A program made the translations under genes and the position numbers. The notes under the pieces were generated by a model that worked only from the letters and a program-made list of their open reading frames with translations, ran no database searches and was not told where the DNA came from. From Planctomyces sp. (lineage in GTDB: Bacteria; Planctomycetota; Planctomycetia; Planctomycetales; Planctomycetaceae): a DNA stretch of 39,736 nt. Within the stretch, counting starts at the first letter, position 1, and the number at the start of each line of letters is the position of its first letter. Location of the stretch: positions 1 to 39,736 of the forward strand of contig SXKJ01000433.1 in the NCBI GenBank assembly GCA_005778115.1, in the 5' to 3' direction. Below, piece by piece: positions 23,857 through 32,480 of the stretch.

Positions 23857-25479
23857 TTACATCTGCATCATCCCCGTATGGAACTCGCCGCGCGTCGTTC
23901 CTTCCGGGATCAAACTCAGCGCCATCGCCAACCAATCGCGTGTCTCGGCCGGAGCGATGATCGCATCGACCCAGCCGCGAGCTGCGCCGTAGCGGATGTC
24001 GGTTTGATCCGTGTAACGCTGCCGAATCTCGTCTCGCAACCGCTTCTTGTCTTCGTCGGACAACGTCCGTCCTCCGCGTTCGGCGTCCCGCACTCGCAGA
24101 GTCAGCAGCGTGTCAGCGGCTTGGTCAGCTCCCATCACGGCGTACTTAGCGTTCGGCCAGGCGAGGATCAGCCACGGATCGTACGCCTTTCCGCACAGCG
24201 CGTAGTTGCCCGCTCCGAACGAGCCACCGATCACAACGGTTAGCTTCGGGACGACGCTGTTGCTGACGACGTTTACCAGCTTCGCCCCCGAGCGAATGAT
24301 GCCGGATTGCTCGGCCTGCCGGCCGACCATGAAACCTTGCACGTTTTGGAAAAAGACAATCGGCACCTTTGTCTGATTGCACTCCATGACAAACCGCGCG
24401 GCCTTCTCGGCCGAGTCGGCATACAGCACGCCGCCGATCTGCAACTCGCCCGTCGCCGAATGACAACGCTGACATTGATTGGCCACGATCCCGACCGCTC
24501 GACCACCGATCCGAGCAAACGCGGTCACGATCGTGTGTCCGTAGTCCGCGCGGAACTCTTGCAGCGAATCGGCATCGATCACGCATGCGAGCACGTCGTG
24601 AATGTCGAACTCCGTCCGCTCGGTTCCCGGTACGATCGTGTCGAGTTCGGACGGATCTCGCTCAGGCGCCGAAGTCGTGAGACTTCGGTCCGAACTCTCA
24701 CGAGTTCGGCTACTCGCTACTGGTTCATTCGGCAGCAACTCAATCAACGACCTCAACCGTTGCAGACACGCGCGGTCATCCGGTTCGCGGTAATCGACCG
24801 TGCCGCTGATCTCCGCGTGCATCTTCGCTCCGCCGAGTTCTTCGGGATCAACCTTCTGTCCAATCGCCGCTTTGACCAGCGCCGGCCCCGCGAGATAAAG
24901 CTGACTTCCCTCAGTCATCAGCAACGTGTCCGAGAGGACCGGCAGATACGCTCCACCCGCCACGCAGTTCCCCATGACCGCCGAATACTGCGGAATGCCC
25001 ATCGCCGAGATCACCGCGTTGTTCCGAAAGATGCGACCGAAATCATCCTCATCCGGAAAGATCTCGTCTTGCAGCGGCAGAAACACGCCTGACGAATCCA
25101 CGAGATACACCAGCGGCAAACGAATCGTCATCGCGATCCGCTGAGCCCGCAGCAGTTTCTTCACCGACTGCGGAAACATCGCCCCTGCTTTGACCGTCGC
25201 ATCATTCGCGACCACCATCACCGAGCGACCATGCACCTGCCCAATCCCCGCAACAACTCCAGCCGCCGGCACGTCGCCCCATTCGGGATACATCTGCCAC
25301 GCCGCCCACAAGCCAAGTTCTCGAAACGGCGTCCCCGGATCGAAGAGCTCATTGAGTCGTTTGCGAGCCGTCATCCGTCCGAGCCGTCGTTGCCGATCCT
25401 GTCCAGACGCGCCGCCACCCTCGCGCAGAGTCGCCTCTTGCTGCTGAATCTGCTGCGTGAGTTCGGAAAGTGCGGGCAT
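23857..25479 (-). CDS. Acyl-CoA carboxylase carboxyltransferase (beta) subunit, MCC type
   Basis: A 540-residue biotin-dependent carboxyltransferase with two crotonase-like halves. The C-terminal half (FFQNVQGFMVGRQAEQSGII, KLTVVIGGSFGAGNYALCGK, WPNAKYAVMGADQAADTL) resembles the 3-methylcrotonyl-CoA and geranyl-CoA carboxylase branch more than propionyl-CoA carboxylase. N-terminal landmarks are RMTARKRLNELFDPGT and YLVDSSGVFLPLQDEIFPD. Between the halves, residues about 254-273 (SSRTRESSDRSLTTSA) are encoded by an in-frame twin-hairpin element and are probably extra linker. No biotin-carrying alpha subunit is in the window. It follows prpD on the same strand (62-base gap), so a propionate or branched-chain acid role is plausible but unproven. 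Confidence 0.9.
   Translation of the reverse strand: MPALSELTQQIQQQEATLREGGGASGQDRQRRLGRMTARKRLNELFDPGTPFRELGLWAAWQMYPEWGDVPAAGVVAGIGQVHGRSVMVVANDATVKAGAMFPQSVKKLLRAQRIAMTIRLPLVYLVDSSGVFLPLQDEIFPDEDDFGRIFRNNAVISAMGIPQYSAVMGNCVAGGAYLPVLSDTLLMTEGSQLYLAGPALVKAAIGQKVDPEELGGAKMHAEISGTVDYREPDDRACLQRLRSLIELLPNEPVASSRTRESSDRSLTTSAPERDPSELDTIVPGTERTEFDIHDVLACVIDADSLQEFRADYGHTIVTAFARIGGRAVGIVANQCQRCHSATGELQIGGVLYADSAEKAARFVMECNQTKVPIVFFQNVQGFMVGRQAEQSGIIRSGAKLVNVVSNSVVPKLTVVIGGSFGAGNYALCGKAYDPWLILAWPNAKYAVMGADQAADTLLTLRVRDAERGGRTLSDEDKKRLRDEIRQRYTDQTDIRYGAARGWVDAIIAPAETRDWLAMALSLIPEGTTRGEFHTGMMQM
24668..24710. repeat. Twin-hairpin element inside the carboxyltransferase gene
   Basis: The left hairpin is CCGAAGTC-GTGA-GACTTCGG (24669-24688) and the right is CCGAACTC-TCAC-GAGTTCGG (24690-24709). 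The loops GTGA and TCAC are exact complements; the stems differ by one compensated pair (G-C versus C-G). It is in frame and adds about 15-20 residues in the linker between the two catalytic halves. Confidence 0.9.
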
Positions 25480-25489
25480 AGGGCATTCC

Positions 25490-25563
25490 GTAGGCCAGGC
25501 CTTCCAGCCTGACCCTTGCTGGTCTGATTACGAATTCGGGTCAGGCTGGAAAGCCTGACCTAT
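25490..25563. repeat. Twin-hairpin element (GGTCAGGCT family)
   Basis: Begins GTAG. The right hairpin GGTCAGGCT-GGAA-AGCCTGACC (25539-25560) is identical to that at 401-422. The left hairpin (25493-25514) is less perfect, with loop TTCC complementary to GGAA. Its right arm overlaps the 3' end of prpD and supplies that gene's stop codon. Confidence 0.85.
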
Positions 25564-26959
25564 TTGGCATCGTCATGTTCACAAAGTCGGGAACAGTTAG
25601 CTCATCGAAGCGCCGAGCGTCCTGAAAAAACGCTGCGAGCTTCGTCACTGACTCCTCCGACAATCGAGTTCCCGCGTTGCTGACAAACTTTTCGATCAAT
25701 GCCGGCCGAGACTCCGCGCGGCGACGTCGATGGCCCAGCGGGTATTCAACCTCGATCCGTTCCGACTGTGTTCCGTCCGTGAAGAAGACCTGCACGGCGT
25801 TCGCGATCGACCGTTTGTCCGGGTCGAGATACTCGCGCGAGTAACGTGGTTCCTCGACAACCTCGGTGCGTTCTCTCATGCGGTCGATCAGCGGATCAGC
25901 GGCGGCTTCGGCTTCGTAGTGCTCGGCGGTCAGCGAGCCGTGCCGCAGCGCGACAGCCACCATGTATTGCAGGCAGTGATCGCGATCGGCCGGGTTCTTC
26001 AGCGGGCCACTCTTGGCGATGATCCGCACGGCCGACTCTTGCGTCTCGATACGGATGCGTTTGATCTGGTCCCAGCGATCGCGAACTTGCGGATACAATC
26101 GCAGCGCGGCCTCGACGGCCGTTTGCCCGTGAAACTCGGCCGGGAACGAGACTTTGAAAAGGATGTTCTCCATCACATAACAGCCCAGCGGCCGAGCCAG
26201 CGTGATCGGCTTTCCTCGAAACAGACTGTCTTGAAAGCCCCACGTCGGGGTCGTCAACGCGGTCGCATAACCCTTCTCGCCCGCCATCGTCCACAGCGCC
26301 AACTGTACCGCTCGGCGAGTCGCATCTCCTGCCGCCCAACTCTTGCGCGAGCCGGTGTTCGGAGCGTGTCGATACGTCCGCAACGCACCCCCATCGACCC
26401 ACGCCTGACTGACCGCGTTGAAGATCTGCTCGCGCGAGCCCCCCAGCATCCGCGTCGTCACGGCGGTCGAAGCGATCCGGACCAGCAGCACATGATCGAG
26501 GCCCACGCGATTGAACCCGTTTGCCAGCGCGAGGACACCTTGAATTTCATAAGCCTGAATCATCGCCACGAGCACATCGCGAATCGTCAACGACTCACCG
26601 CGCCGGCTCATCCAATCGGCGGTCATCAGGATCGCTCCGAGATTGTCCGAGGGATGTCCCCACTCGGCCGCCAGCCAGGTGTCGTTGTAGTCCAGCCAAC
26701 GAACCATCGCCCCGAAGTTGAATGCTGCCTGAACTGGGTCTAATTCAAAATCGGTCCCCGGCACTCGCGTGCCACTGGGCAACACGGCACCCGGAACGAC
26801 AGGGCCGAGCAGCTTCGTGCATTCGGGAAAGTTCAATGCGAGCAAACTGCAACCAAGACTGTCGAGCAAACAGAGTCGCGCGGTTTGAAACGCTTCGTCA
26901 CTGGCCACGAGCGGCGATGATGCGTAATCGGCGATTTGTTCGATGACGTCGTCCGGCAT
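25541..26959 (-). CDS. prpD: MmgE/PrpD family protein, probable 2-methylcitrate dehydratase
   Basis: A 472-residue protein of the MmgE/PrpD family. PrpD dehydrates 2-methylcitrate to 2-methyl-cis-aconitate in propionate oxidation. Typical segments are [77 protein letters not shown], and [18 protein letters not shown]. The order prpB-prpC-prpD on one strand makes the methylcitrate role much likelier than other members of the family. TTAGGAAACC precedes the ATG. The last residues (RSGFPA) and the stop are encoded by the repeat at 25490-25563, so the native C-terminus may once have been different. Confidence 0.88.
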   Translation of the reverse strand: MPDDVIEQIADYASSPLVASDEAFQTARLCLLDSLGCSLLALNFPECTKLLGPVVPGAVLPSGTRVPGTDFELDPVQAAFNFGAMVRWLDYNDTWLAAEWGHPSDNLGAILMTADWMSRRGESLTIRDVLVAMIQAYEIQGVLALANGFNRVGLDHVLLVRIASTAVTTRMLGGSREQIFNAVSQAWVDGGALRTYRHAPNTGSRKSWAAGDATRRAVQLALWTMAGEKGYATALTTPTWGFQDSLFRGKPITLARPLGCYVMENILFKVSFPAEFHGQTAVEAALRLYPQVRDRWDQIKRIRIETQESAVRIIAKSGPLKNPADRDHCLQYMVAVALRHGSLTAEHYEAEAAADPLIDRMRERTEVVEEPRYSREYLDPDKRSIANAVQVFFTDGTQSERIEVEYPLGHRRRRAESRPALIEKFVSNAGTRLSEESVTKLAAFFQDARRFDELTVPDFVNMTMPNRSGFPA

Positions 26960-26976
26960 TGGTGGTTTCCTAAAAT

Positions 26977-27049
26977 GTGTGATAACGGCTTTCGGCGATC
27001 GGCCAACGGCTTTCAGCCGAATGCCGAGAGCCGATCGCCGTTATCACAC
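26977..27049. repeat. Palindromic element between prpC and prpD
   Basis: Outer arms GTGTGATAACGGC (26977-26989) and GCCGTTATCACAC (27037-27049) are perfect inverses. Inner CGGCGATCGGC / GCCGATCGCCG repeats are also inverted, and CGGCT-TTC-AGCCG forms a small central hairpin. It would lie inside the prp transcript. Confidence 0.8.
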
Positions 27050-28168
27050 TTATCGTTCAGTGATGGGTACAAACGCACGCGGTTCCGATCCAATGTAGTC
27101 GGCCGTCGGGCGGATCAAGCGGTTCTCCGATCGTTGTTCCAAAACATGTGCCGCCCAGCCGGCCGTTCGCGAGAACACAAACAGCGGCGTGAAGTACAAA
27201 GTCGGAATGCCCAGGAAGTGAAACACGCTCGCGCTATAGAAATCGAGATTCGGAAACAGCTTTTTCTCGCGCCGTAGCACCGCTTCGATCCGCTCCGATA
27301 CCGGATAGAGCCGCGTGTCGCCCACTTCCTCCGCAAGCCGTTTCGCCCAATGCTGAATGATCGGTGAGCGGGGATCGCAGTCGCGATAGACGCGATGCCC
27401 GAAGCCCATGATCTTTTCTTTGCGAGCCAACAGGTCCATCACGCCACGCTCCGCGTCGTCAGCAGTCGTAAAGCGATTGATCAAATCGAATGCCGCCTCG
27501 TTGGCTCCGCCATGCAACGGCCCGCGCAGCGTGCCGATCGCGCCGGTGATCGCCGAATAGATGTCGGACAACGTGGATGTGACGACCCGCGCGGTAAATG
27601 TCGAGGCGTTGAATTCGTGCTCGGCATACAGGATCAGCGACGAATCGAACGCTTGCCGATGCAGCTCACTCGGACGCTGACCGTGCAGCAGATGTAGGAA
27701 GTGTCCGGCGATCGAATCTTCTTCCGAGTGCGTTTCGATTCGCTTGGTCTGCGTTTGGAACCAATGCCAATACGCCAGCATCGACGGAAACGTGGCGAGC
27801 AACCGATCCGTCACATCGAATGTTCCTGCCGTCGCTGACTCCGGTTCCAAACAACCGAGCGCCGAGCAACTGGTCCGCAGGACGTCCATCGGATGCGCCG
27901 TGTCCGGAAGCTGTTCGAGCACCGCCTTCAACGCGGCCGGAAGTTCACGCAGGCTCTGCAAGCGAGCGCGATAGTCCGTCAATTGCTGAGCCGTCGGCAA
28001 TTCACCGCGCAGCAGCAGCCAACCGACTTCTTCAAAGGTGGCTTGCGCGGCGAGGTCTTCAATCGAATAACCACGATACGTCAGTCCGCAGCCCTCTTTG
28101 CCGACCGTACTGAGCGCCGTGCGGCCAGCGACGACGCCAGCTAAGCCCTGCGTTGAATGAGAAGTCAT
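27050..28168 (-). CDS. prpC: 2-methylcitrate synthase / citrate synthase
   Basis: A 372-residue citrate synthase-fold enzyme of the short bacterial type. H219 (RGPLHGGANEA), H258 (MGFGHRVYRDCDPR) and D309 (FPNLDFYSAS) are the expected catalytic residues, and H184 (YAEHEFNAS) lines the oxaloacetate site. The opening LAGVVAGRTALSTVGKEGCG is typical of methylcitrate synthases. With prpB upstream and prpD downstream it should condense propionyl-CoA with oxaloacetate, though such enzymes often also accept acetyl-CoA. The ATG at 28168 has GGAG about nine bases upstream; two earlier in-frame ATGs are less well placed. Confidence 0.93.
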   Translation of the reverse strand: MTSHSTQGLAGVVAGRTALSTVGKEGCGLTYRGYSIEDLAAQATFEEVGWLLLRGELPTAQQLTDYRARLQSLRELPAALKAVLEQLPDTAHPMDVLRTSCSALGCLEPESATAGTFDVTDRLLATFPSMLAYWHWFQTQTKRIETHSEEDSIAGHFLHLLHGQRPSELHRQAFDSSLILYAEHEFNASTFTARVVTSTLSDIYSAITGAIGTLRGPLHGGANEAAFDLINRFTTADDAERGVMDLLARKEKIMGFGHRVYRDCDPRSPIIQHWAKRLAEEVGDTRLYPVSERIEAVLRREKKLFPNLDFYSASVFHFLGIPTLYFTPLFVFSRTAGWAAHVLEQRSENRLIRPTADYIGSEPRAFVPITER

Positions 28169-28190
28169 AAGGTTCATCTCCATTTGGACT

Positions 28191-28288
28191 GCGACGACCA
28201 AAGTCGTCGCTTTTCAAAACGCGATTGGATTTCAAAAGACGTCAGCGGACATCAACGCTGTTTGAAAAGCGGCAGCTTGGGCTGCCGC
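28191..28288. repeat. Twin-hairpin element in the prpB-prpC gap
   Basis: The left hairpin is GCGACGAC-CAAA-GTCGTCGC (28191-28210) and the right is GCGGCAGC-TTGG-GCTGCCGC (28269-28288). Three stem pairs differ between them, each compensated. The loops match at three of four positions. Inner arms GCTTTTCAAA/TTTGAAAAGC (28209-28218, 28261-28270) are perfect. It ends 23 bases before the prpC start codon. Confidence 0.85.
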
Positions 28289-28297
28289 ACTCCAAAG

Positions 28298-29161
28298 TTA
28301 CGGGCCATCCAGCCGCGCCTCGAATGTGTGATAATCGAGCACATCGTACAACTCCGCTCGTGTCTGCAAGGTCGGCAGCAAGTCCTTCTGCGTTCCCTGG
28401 GATCGCAACGTCGCATACGCATTCACAGCCGCGAAGTTCATCGCGCGGAAAGCGGTCAGCGGATACAGCACTAAGCGAATACCAAGGTCACGCAACTCTT
28501 CGACGGTCAGCAACGGGCTCCGACCGAACTCGGTCATGTTGGCTAGCACTGGGACGCTCAGCGCCTGAGCGAATTTTCGAAAGTGAGCCGGCTCGGTGAG
28601 CGCTTCCGCGAAGATCATGTCCGCTCCGGCCTCGACATACCGAGCCGCACGTTCGATCGCCCCATCCAATGCCTCGCCAGCCGCCGCATCCGTGCGAGCC
28701 ATCAGCACGAAGCTGGCTTCCATCCGCGCATCGGCTGCGGCCTTCAGGCGATCGCACATGGCCTCTACCGAGACCAATTGCTTGCCAGGACGATGACCAC
28801 AACGCTTCGCATCGACTTGATCCTCCAGATGAATCGCAGCGACCCCCGCGCGAATCATCTCCTGCACAGTCCGAGCGATCGTCAGCGGGCTGCCCCAACC
28901 GGTATCGCAATCGACGAGCAACGGCAGGTCGGTCGTTCCCGTGATCCGACGTGCCTCTTCGACGACATCGTTGAGCGACGTCATGCCCAGGTCCGGCAAA
29001 CCAAACGCCGCGTTAGAGACGCCGGCTCCCGACAAGTAGATCGCTCGAAACCCGGCCCGCTCCGCCAAGCGAGCGCAATAGGCGTTGATAGTGCCGGCCA
29101 CCTGCAATGGCCGTTCTGCTTCCACCGCTTGCCGAAATCGAAGTCCCGGAGATTCGTGCAT
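28298..29161 (-). CDS. prpB: 2-methylisocitrate lyase
   Basis: A 287-residue enzyme of the isocitrate lyase / PEP mutase superfamily. It cleaves 2-methylisocitrate to pyruvate and succinate, the last step of the methylcitrate cycle. The catalytic loop KRCGH (C121 in DAKRCGHRPGKQLV) is intact. Metal and substrate residues appear in LLVDCDTGWGSP and AIHLEDQ, and YLSGAGVSNAAFGLPDLGM gives the N-terminal signature. It is first in the run prpB-prpC-prpD. AAGG lies about nine bases before the ATG. Confidence 0.94.
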   Translation of the reverse strand: MHESPGLRFRQAVEAERPLQVAGTINAYCARLAERAGFRAIYLSGAGVSNAAFGLPDLGMTSLNDVVEEARRITGTTDLPLLVDCDTGWGSPLTIARTVQEMIRAGVAAIHLEDQVDAKRCGHRPGKQLVSVEAMCDRLKAAADARMEASFVLMARTDAAAGEALDGAIERAARYVEAGADMIFAEALTEPAHFRKFAQALSVPVLANMTEFGRSPLLTVEELRDLGIRLVLYPLTAFRAMNFAAVNAYATLRSQGTQKDLLPTLQTRAELYDVLDYHTFEARLDGP

Positions 29162-29181
29162 CGTCGTTGCCTTGATCCCCT

Positions 29182-29257
29182 GAGCGACAGGGCGCTAGCC
29201 CTCGGTCAACCAGGGCATTGTTAATTCAAAGTACCGGTGGCTAGCGCCATTCCGCTC
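29182..29257. repeat. Twin-hairpin element (GGCGCTA family)
   Basis: The left hairpin is AGGGC-GCTA-GCCCT (29189-29202) and the right is TGGC-TAGC-GCCA (29238-29249). The loops are complementary. One stem pair is G-C on the left and T-A on the right, compensated. Outer arms GAGCG/CGCTC pair. It lies upstream of prpB and is related to 1345-1422. Confidence 0.82.
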
Positions 29258-29308
29258 ACGAAATCGTCCTATGTTCTACCGTCGCGGTAAGAGCGAGTCC
29301 GATTCTAT

Positions 29309-32300
29309 TCAATCCTGCGCGAGGTACGCGAACAGATCGCGAAGCTCCTGCGGCTTGAGCTGCTTGTATTGGTCGTCGGGCATCAGCGAGACCGGCGATT
29401 CGCGCAATTCCTCGATGTCGGCCACGGCGAGCGTGACTCGTTCGTTCTTCGCGTTCGCCAGCGTCAGCCCCGCGTCGCTGCGCTCGACGATCAGCCCGTT
29501 GAGCACCCGGCCATCGCGCATCTGCACGATGTGACTGAGGAACTCTTTGCGAATGACAACGCTGGGATCGATCAAGCTGATCAGCAGATAATCGCGGTCC
29601 TTGCGATTCGCCGTGGTCAGGTTCGGGCCGAGTTTCGTTCCCTCGCCACGAAACTGGTGGCAGGTGGCACACAGCTTTTTGAAGGCCGCTTGGCCAGCGA
29701 CAGTGTTGCCGCCAGCCGCGTGCAAATCGTTGTTGAGCCGCCGCACCTCGGCCAGCTTTTCTTCACGAGTCGCCGCGCCCAGCTTGCCCCAATGCTTCGT
29801 CACCAGTGCGTCGAGATCACGGTCCTCGAACAGAGCAACTCGGCGCACTTGATCGACCGGGATGTTGCTCGCTTTAAGCAATCCCCGATCGACGGATTTC
29901 AGCAACGCCGCCGCCGACGGCTTGCGTCCCAGCAACAGGTCAATCGCACGAGCATTCAGCTTCGCTGAGAACTTCGGAAGCTCGGCCAGGATTCGTGACG
30001 TGACCGACTCGTCCCCAATTCGTGACACGGCGACGAGCGCCACTTCTCGGACAGCTTCCGGCTCGGTGGGGGACAAGGCCAAGAGCAACAATGACTCCGC
30101 CGACTCCGGCTCGACCACGTCGGAGAGCAACGTCAACAACGCCACGCGCCGATTTGTGTCCGCTTGCGAATTCAGACATTCCTTCAACGTGCGGTCGTAG
30201 GCCGGCCGGTGTTTCAGCACGAGAGCAAACGAGAGCAACGTGCTGTCCTCTGGCTTCGCCCGCCAGCGCGACACCACGAACTCTTCCAGATCCACCGACT
30301 TCGTGGCCGGCATTCCGCGCGGAGCGTCACGCCATCCCGCCAGCAGCGGCACCAACAGCCGATCTCGTTCGTCGTCGTTTGGAGCTGCTCGCAGCAGCTG
30401 CAAGCACGAAGCGTGGTCGGCGGCTGTTCCCTCGGCCGTGTAACGCCGCACAAGCCGCGGCAGCAACGTCTCGCGCCCCAGTTTCGACTTCCACAAAGAC
30501 GGACGAACGAAGCGTTTCATCACTTCGTCCCGCCCGCTGACGCTGTGCCGCTCGACCGCCCACCACCAGAGCAGCGGCAGATATGGATCGGCGTTGTCGA
30601 TATCCCGATTGATGTTCGCGTTGATGATCGGCATCGCCTGATTCGCCGGCAGCCGAGCGGCGGTGCAGGCCAGTTGCTGACGAACATGAACCGACGGGTC
30701 GGTCTCGGCGAAGTCGTCCAAGTGATGAGCCATCTCCGTCGAGACCGCCTGCTTCGGATCGCCCAGCAATCGCACCGTCCAAATCCGCACGGCGGCATAT
30801 GGGCTGTCGAGCAACTTGAAAGCCAGCGCCTCGTTGAAGCCGCCACAGACATGGAGCGTCCACAACGCTTCCAGCGCGGCGGTTTCGTCGGTGTTGGTGA
30901 GCGCGGCCTGTTGCAGCTTCTCGACATTAGCACGACGCGCGAGCGAGTGGTCTTTCGCCGGTTGACCACTCGCGCGCGCGTCGTGCTGGGGAGGCGAACG
31001 CCTCGCCAACTCTTGTCGAGCGTGTCGGACATACCACTGACTGCGATGCGAGTGCAGCTTCAGCAACTCGTCGTTCGACAGCTTGGCGAAGTCGATCGGC
31101 GCGGCGGGCTTCGTCCCCTTCGGGGCGATGCGATAGATTCGGCCGTTCGAGCGGTCCCATTCGGCATCGGGATCAGGATGCGCCATTCGCGAGTCGTGCC
31201 AATCGGAAACGTAGATTGCTGAGTCCGGCCCCATCGTCACGTCGGTCGGCGCGAACCAGGTGTCGTTCGCAATCAGCAACTCGCCGCCGTGAGCCGTCTG
31301 AAACGTCGAGCCACGCGGTTCGATGTCGTGCCAATACACACCGTGGCCGAGCAGATCCCCGGCGATGTATTTGCCTCGGAACGATTCCGGGAACGAGTCC
31401 CCTTGATAGACGATGCCGCCGACCGTCACATGTCCGCCTCGAAAGTTCTTGTGAGGCACGTGATCGAAGAAGCCGTAAGCGTGCGGATTATGCAACGCTC
31501 CATGCTTGGCAAACGCCTTCACGAGATACGCACCTTGGACGCCGTGCAGCAGCACATGCCCGCCCCAATTCGTGCTGTAGAGCAGTTGCCCGGAGCGATC
31601 GAAGTCCAGCCCCCACGAGTTGCCCCCCCCTTCACAGAAGAGTTCAAACGCGCGGGTCAGCGGGTGATACCGCCACACCCCTTGTTGAAACTCGATGCCG
31701 CGCACGTTGGCGGTCACGGTGCTCCCCTGGCAGCCGTAGAGCCAACCGTCCGGCCCGAACGTCAGTGAGTTCGCGACGCTGTGAGCGTCCTCCATGCCAA
31801 AGCCGCTGAGCAACACTTCCGGTTCGGCATCCGGCACGTCATCGCGATTCTTGTCCGGATAGAAGAGCAAGTATGGCACGTTGAGCACGAACACGCCGCC
31901 ATGTCCGAACGCGATCCCCGTCGTGAGATTCAAGCCGTCGATGAAATCGCGACCACGATCCATGCGGCCGTCGCCGTCGATGTCTTCGAGGATCGTGATC
32001 CGATCGGCGCCGCGCGGCCCCTTCGGCGGCGGCTCCGGCACTCGGTCGTACTTCGTCCGCGAGAAGCGATCGACCTGCACCCGCTTCAGCCCCGCCGGGT
32101 TCGGGTACTGCAAATACTGAATCACCCACAATCGGCCACGATCATCGAATTCGATCGCCACAGGCTGCCGCACAAGCGGCTCGCTGGCGACAACGCTGAC
32201 CTCGAAGCCGTCCGCCACCTTCATCCGCTTGACGGCCTCATCGGGCGATAATTCTTGCCCGAATGCGGCGGACATTGAGCAGGCGACGATCACACAAACT

Positions 32301-32320
32301 CGAAATGCCGACGGCAGCAT
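29309..32320 (-). CDS. PVC-type secreted dehydrogenase with HEAT-like repeats and cytochrome c domain
   Basis: A 1003-residue protein common in planctomycetes. Signal peptide MLPSAFRVCVIVACSMSAAFG. Residues about 25-430 form a beta-propeller membrane-bound dehydrogenase domain (FEVSVVASEPLVRQPVAIEF, RITILEDIDGDGRMD, SLTFGPDGWLYGCQGST, DVTMGPDSAIYVSDWHDSRM). Residues about 460-850 are helical HEAT-like repeats. The C-terminal cytochrome c domain has C884-ATCH (haem) and ends with LKPQELRDLFAYLAQD. It is thought to oxidise sugars or similar substrates; the substrate is unknown. Residues about 445-464 (HDARASGQPAKDHSLARRA) come from an in-frame palindrome. GGGAGG stands seven bases before the ATG. 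Confidence 0.9.
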   Translation of the reverse strand: MLPSAFRVCVIVACSMSAAFGQELSPDEAVKRMKVADGFEVSVVASEPLVRQPVAIEFDDRGRLWVIQYLQYPNPAGLKRVQVDRFSRTKYDRVPEPPPKGPRGADRITILEDIDGDGRMDRGRDFIDGLNLTTGIAFGHGGVFVLNVPYLLFYPDKNRDDVPDAEPEVLLSGFGMEDAHSVANSLTFGPDGWLYGCQGSTVTANVRGIEFQQGVWRYHPLTRAFELFCEGGGNSWGLDFDRSGQLLYSTNWGGHVLLHGVQGAYLVKAFAKHGALHNPHAYGFFDHVPHKNFRGGHVTVGGIVYQGDSFPESFRGKYIAGDLLGHGVYWHDIEPRGSTFQTAHGGELLIANDTWFAPTDVTMGPDSAIYVSDWHDSRMAHPDPDAEWDRSNGRIYRIAPKGTKPAAPIDFAKLSNDELLKLHSHRSQWYVRHARQELARRSPPQHDARASGQPAKDHSLARRANVEKLQQAALTNTDETAALEALWTLHVCGGFNEALAFKLLDSPYAAVRIWTVRLLGDPKQAVSTEMAHHLDDFAETDPSVHVRQQLACTAARLPANQAMPIINANINRDIDNADPYLPLLWWWAVERHSVSGRDEVMKRFVRPSLWKSKLGRETLLPRLVRRYTAEGTAADHASCLQLLRAAPNDDERDRLLVPLLAGWRDAPRGMPATKSVDLEEFVVSRWRAKPEDSTLLSFALVLKHRPAYDRTLKECLNSQADTNRRVALLTLLSDVVEPESAESLLLLALSPTEPEAVREVALVAVSRIGDESVTSRILAELPKFSAKLNARAIDLLLGRKPSAAALLKSVDRGLLKASNIPVDQVRRVALFEDRDLDALVTKHWGKLGAATREEKLAEVRRLNNDLHAAGGNTVAGQAAFKKLCATCHQFRGEGTKLGPNLTTANRKDRDYLLISLIDPSVVIRKEFLSHIVQMRDGRVLNGLIVERSDAGLTLANAKNERVTLAVADIEELRESPVSLMPDDQYKQLKPQELRDLFAYLAQD
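30929..30987. repeat. Palindromic element inside the dehydrogenase gene
   Basis: The 24-base arms (30929-30952 and 30964-30987) match at 23 positions as inverted repeats (outer end AGCACGACGCGCG). It is in frame and lies at the junction of the beta-propeller and HEAT-like domains. A short extra hairpin with GAGGCG-AAC-GCCTCG follows at about 30991. Confidence 0.85.
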
Positions 32321-32353
32321 CTTGGAACCTCCCAATGGATGGGTGCCAAAAAT

Positions 32354-32463
32354 CTGTCCGGCCGAAAACTGCTGGCTGAGGGCTGATGGCTGTTATCCCA
32401 AACTCAAGTTGAGATAACAGCCATCAGCGTTCAGCTCACAGCCAACGGCCAACGGCCGGACAG
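32354..32463. repeat. Nested palindromic element
   Basis: Outer 11-bp arms CTGTCCGGCCG (32354-32364) and CGGCCGGACAG (32453-32463) enclose inner 16-bp perfect arms (32382-32397 and 32413-32428, GCTGATGGCTGTTATC). It fills the gap between the secreted hypothetical gene and the dehydrogenase. Confidence 0.85.
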
Positions 32464-32480
32464 GTGCAATGAGCAACCGA

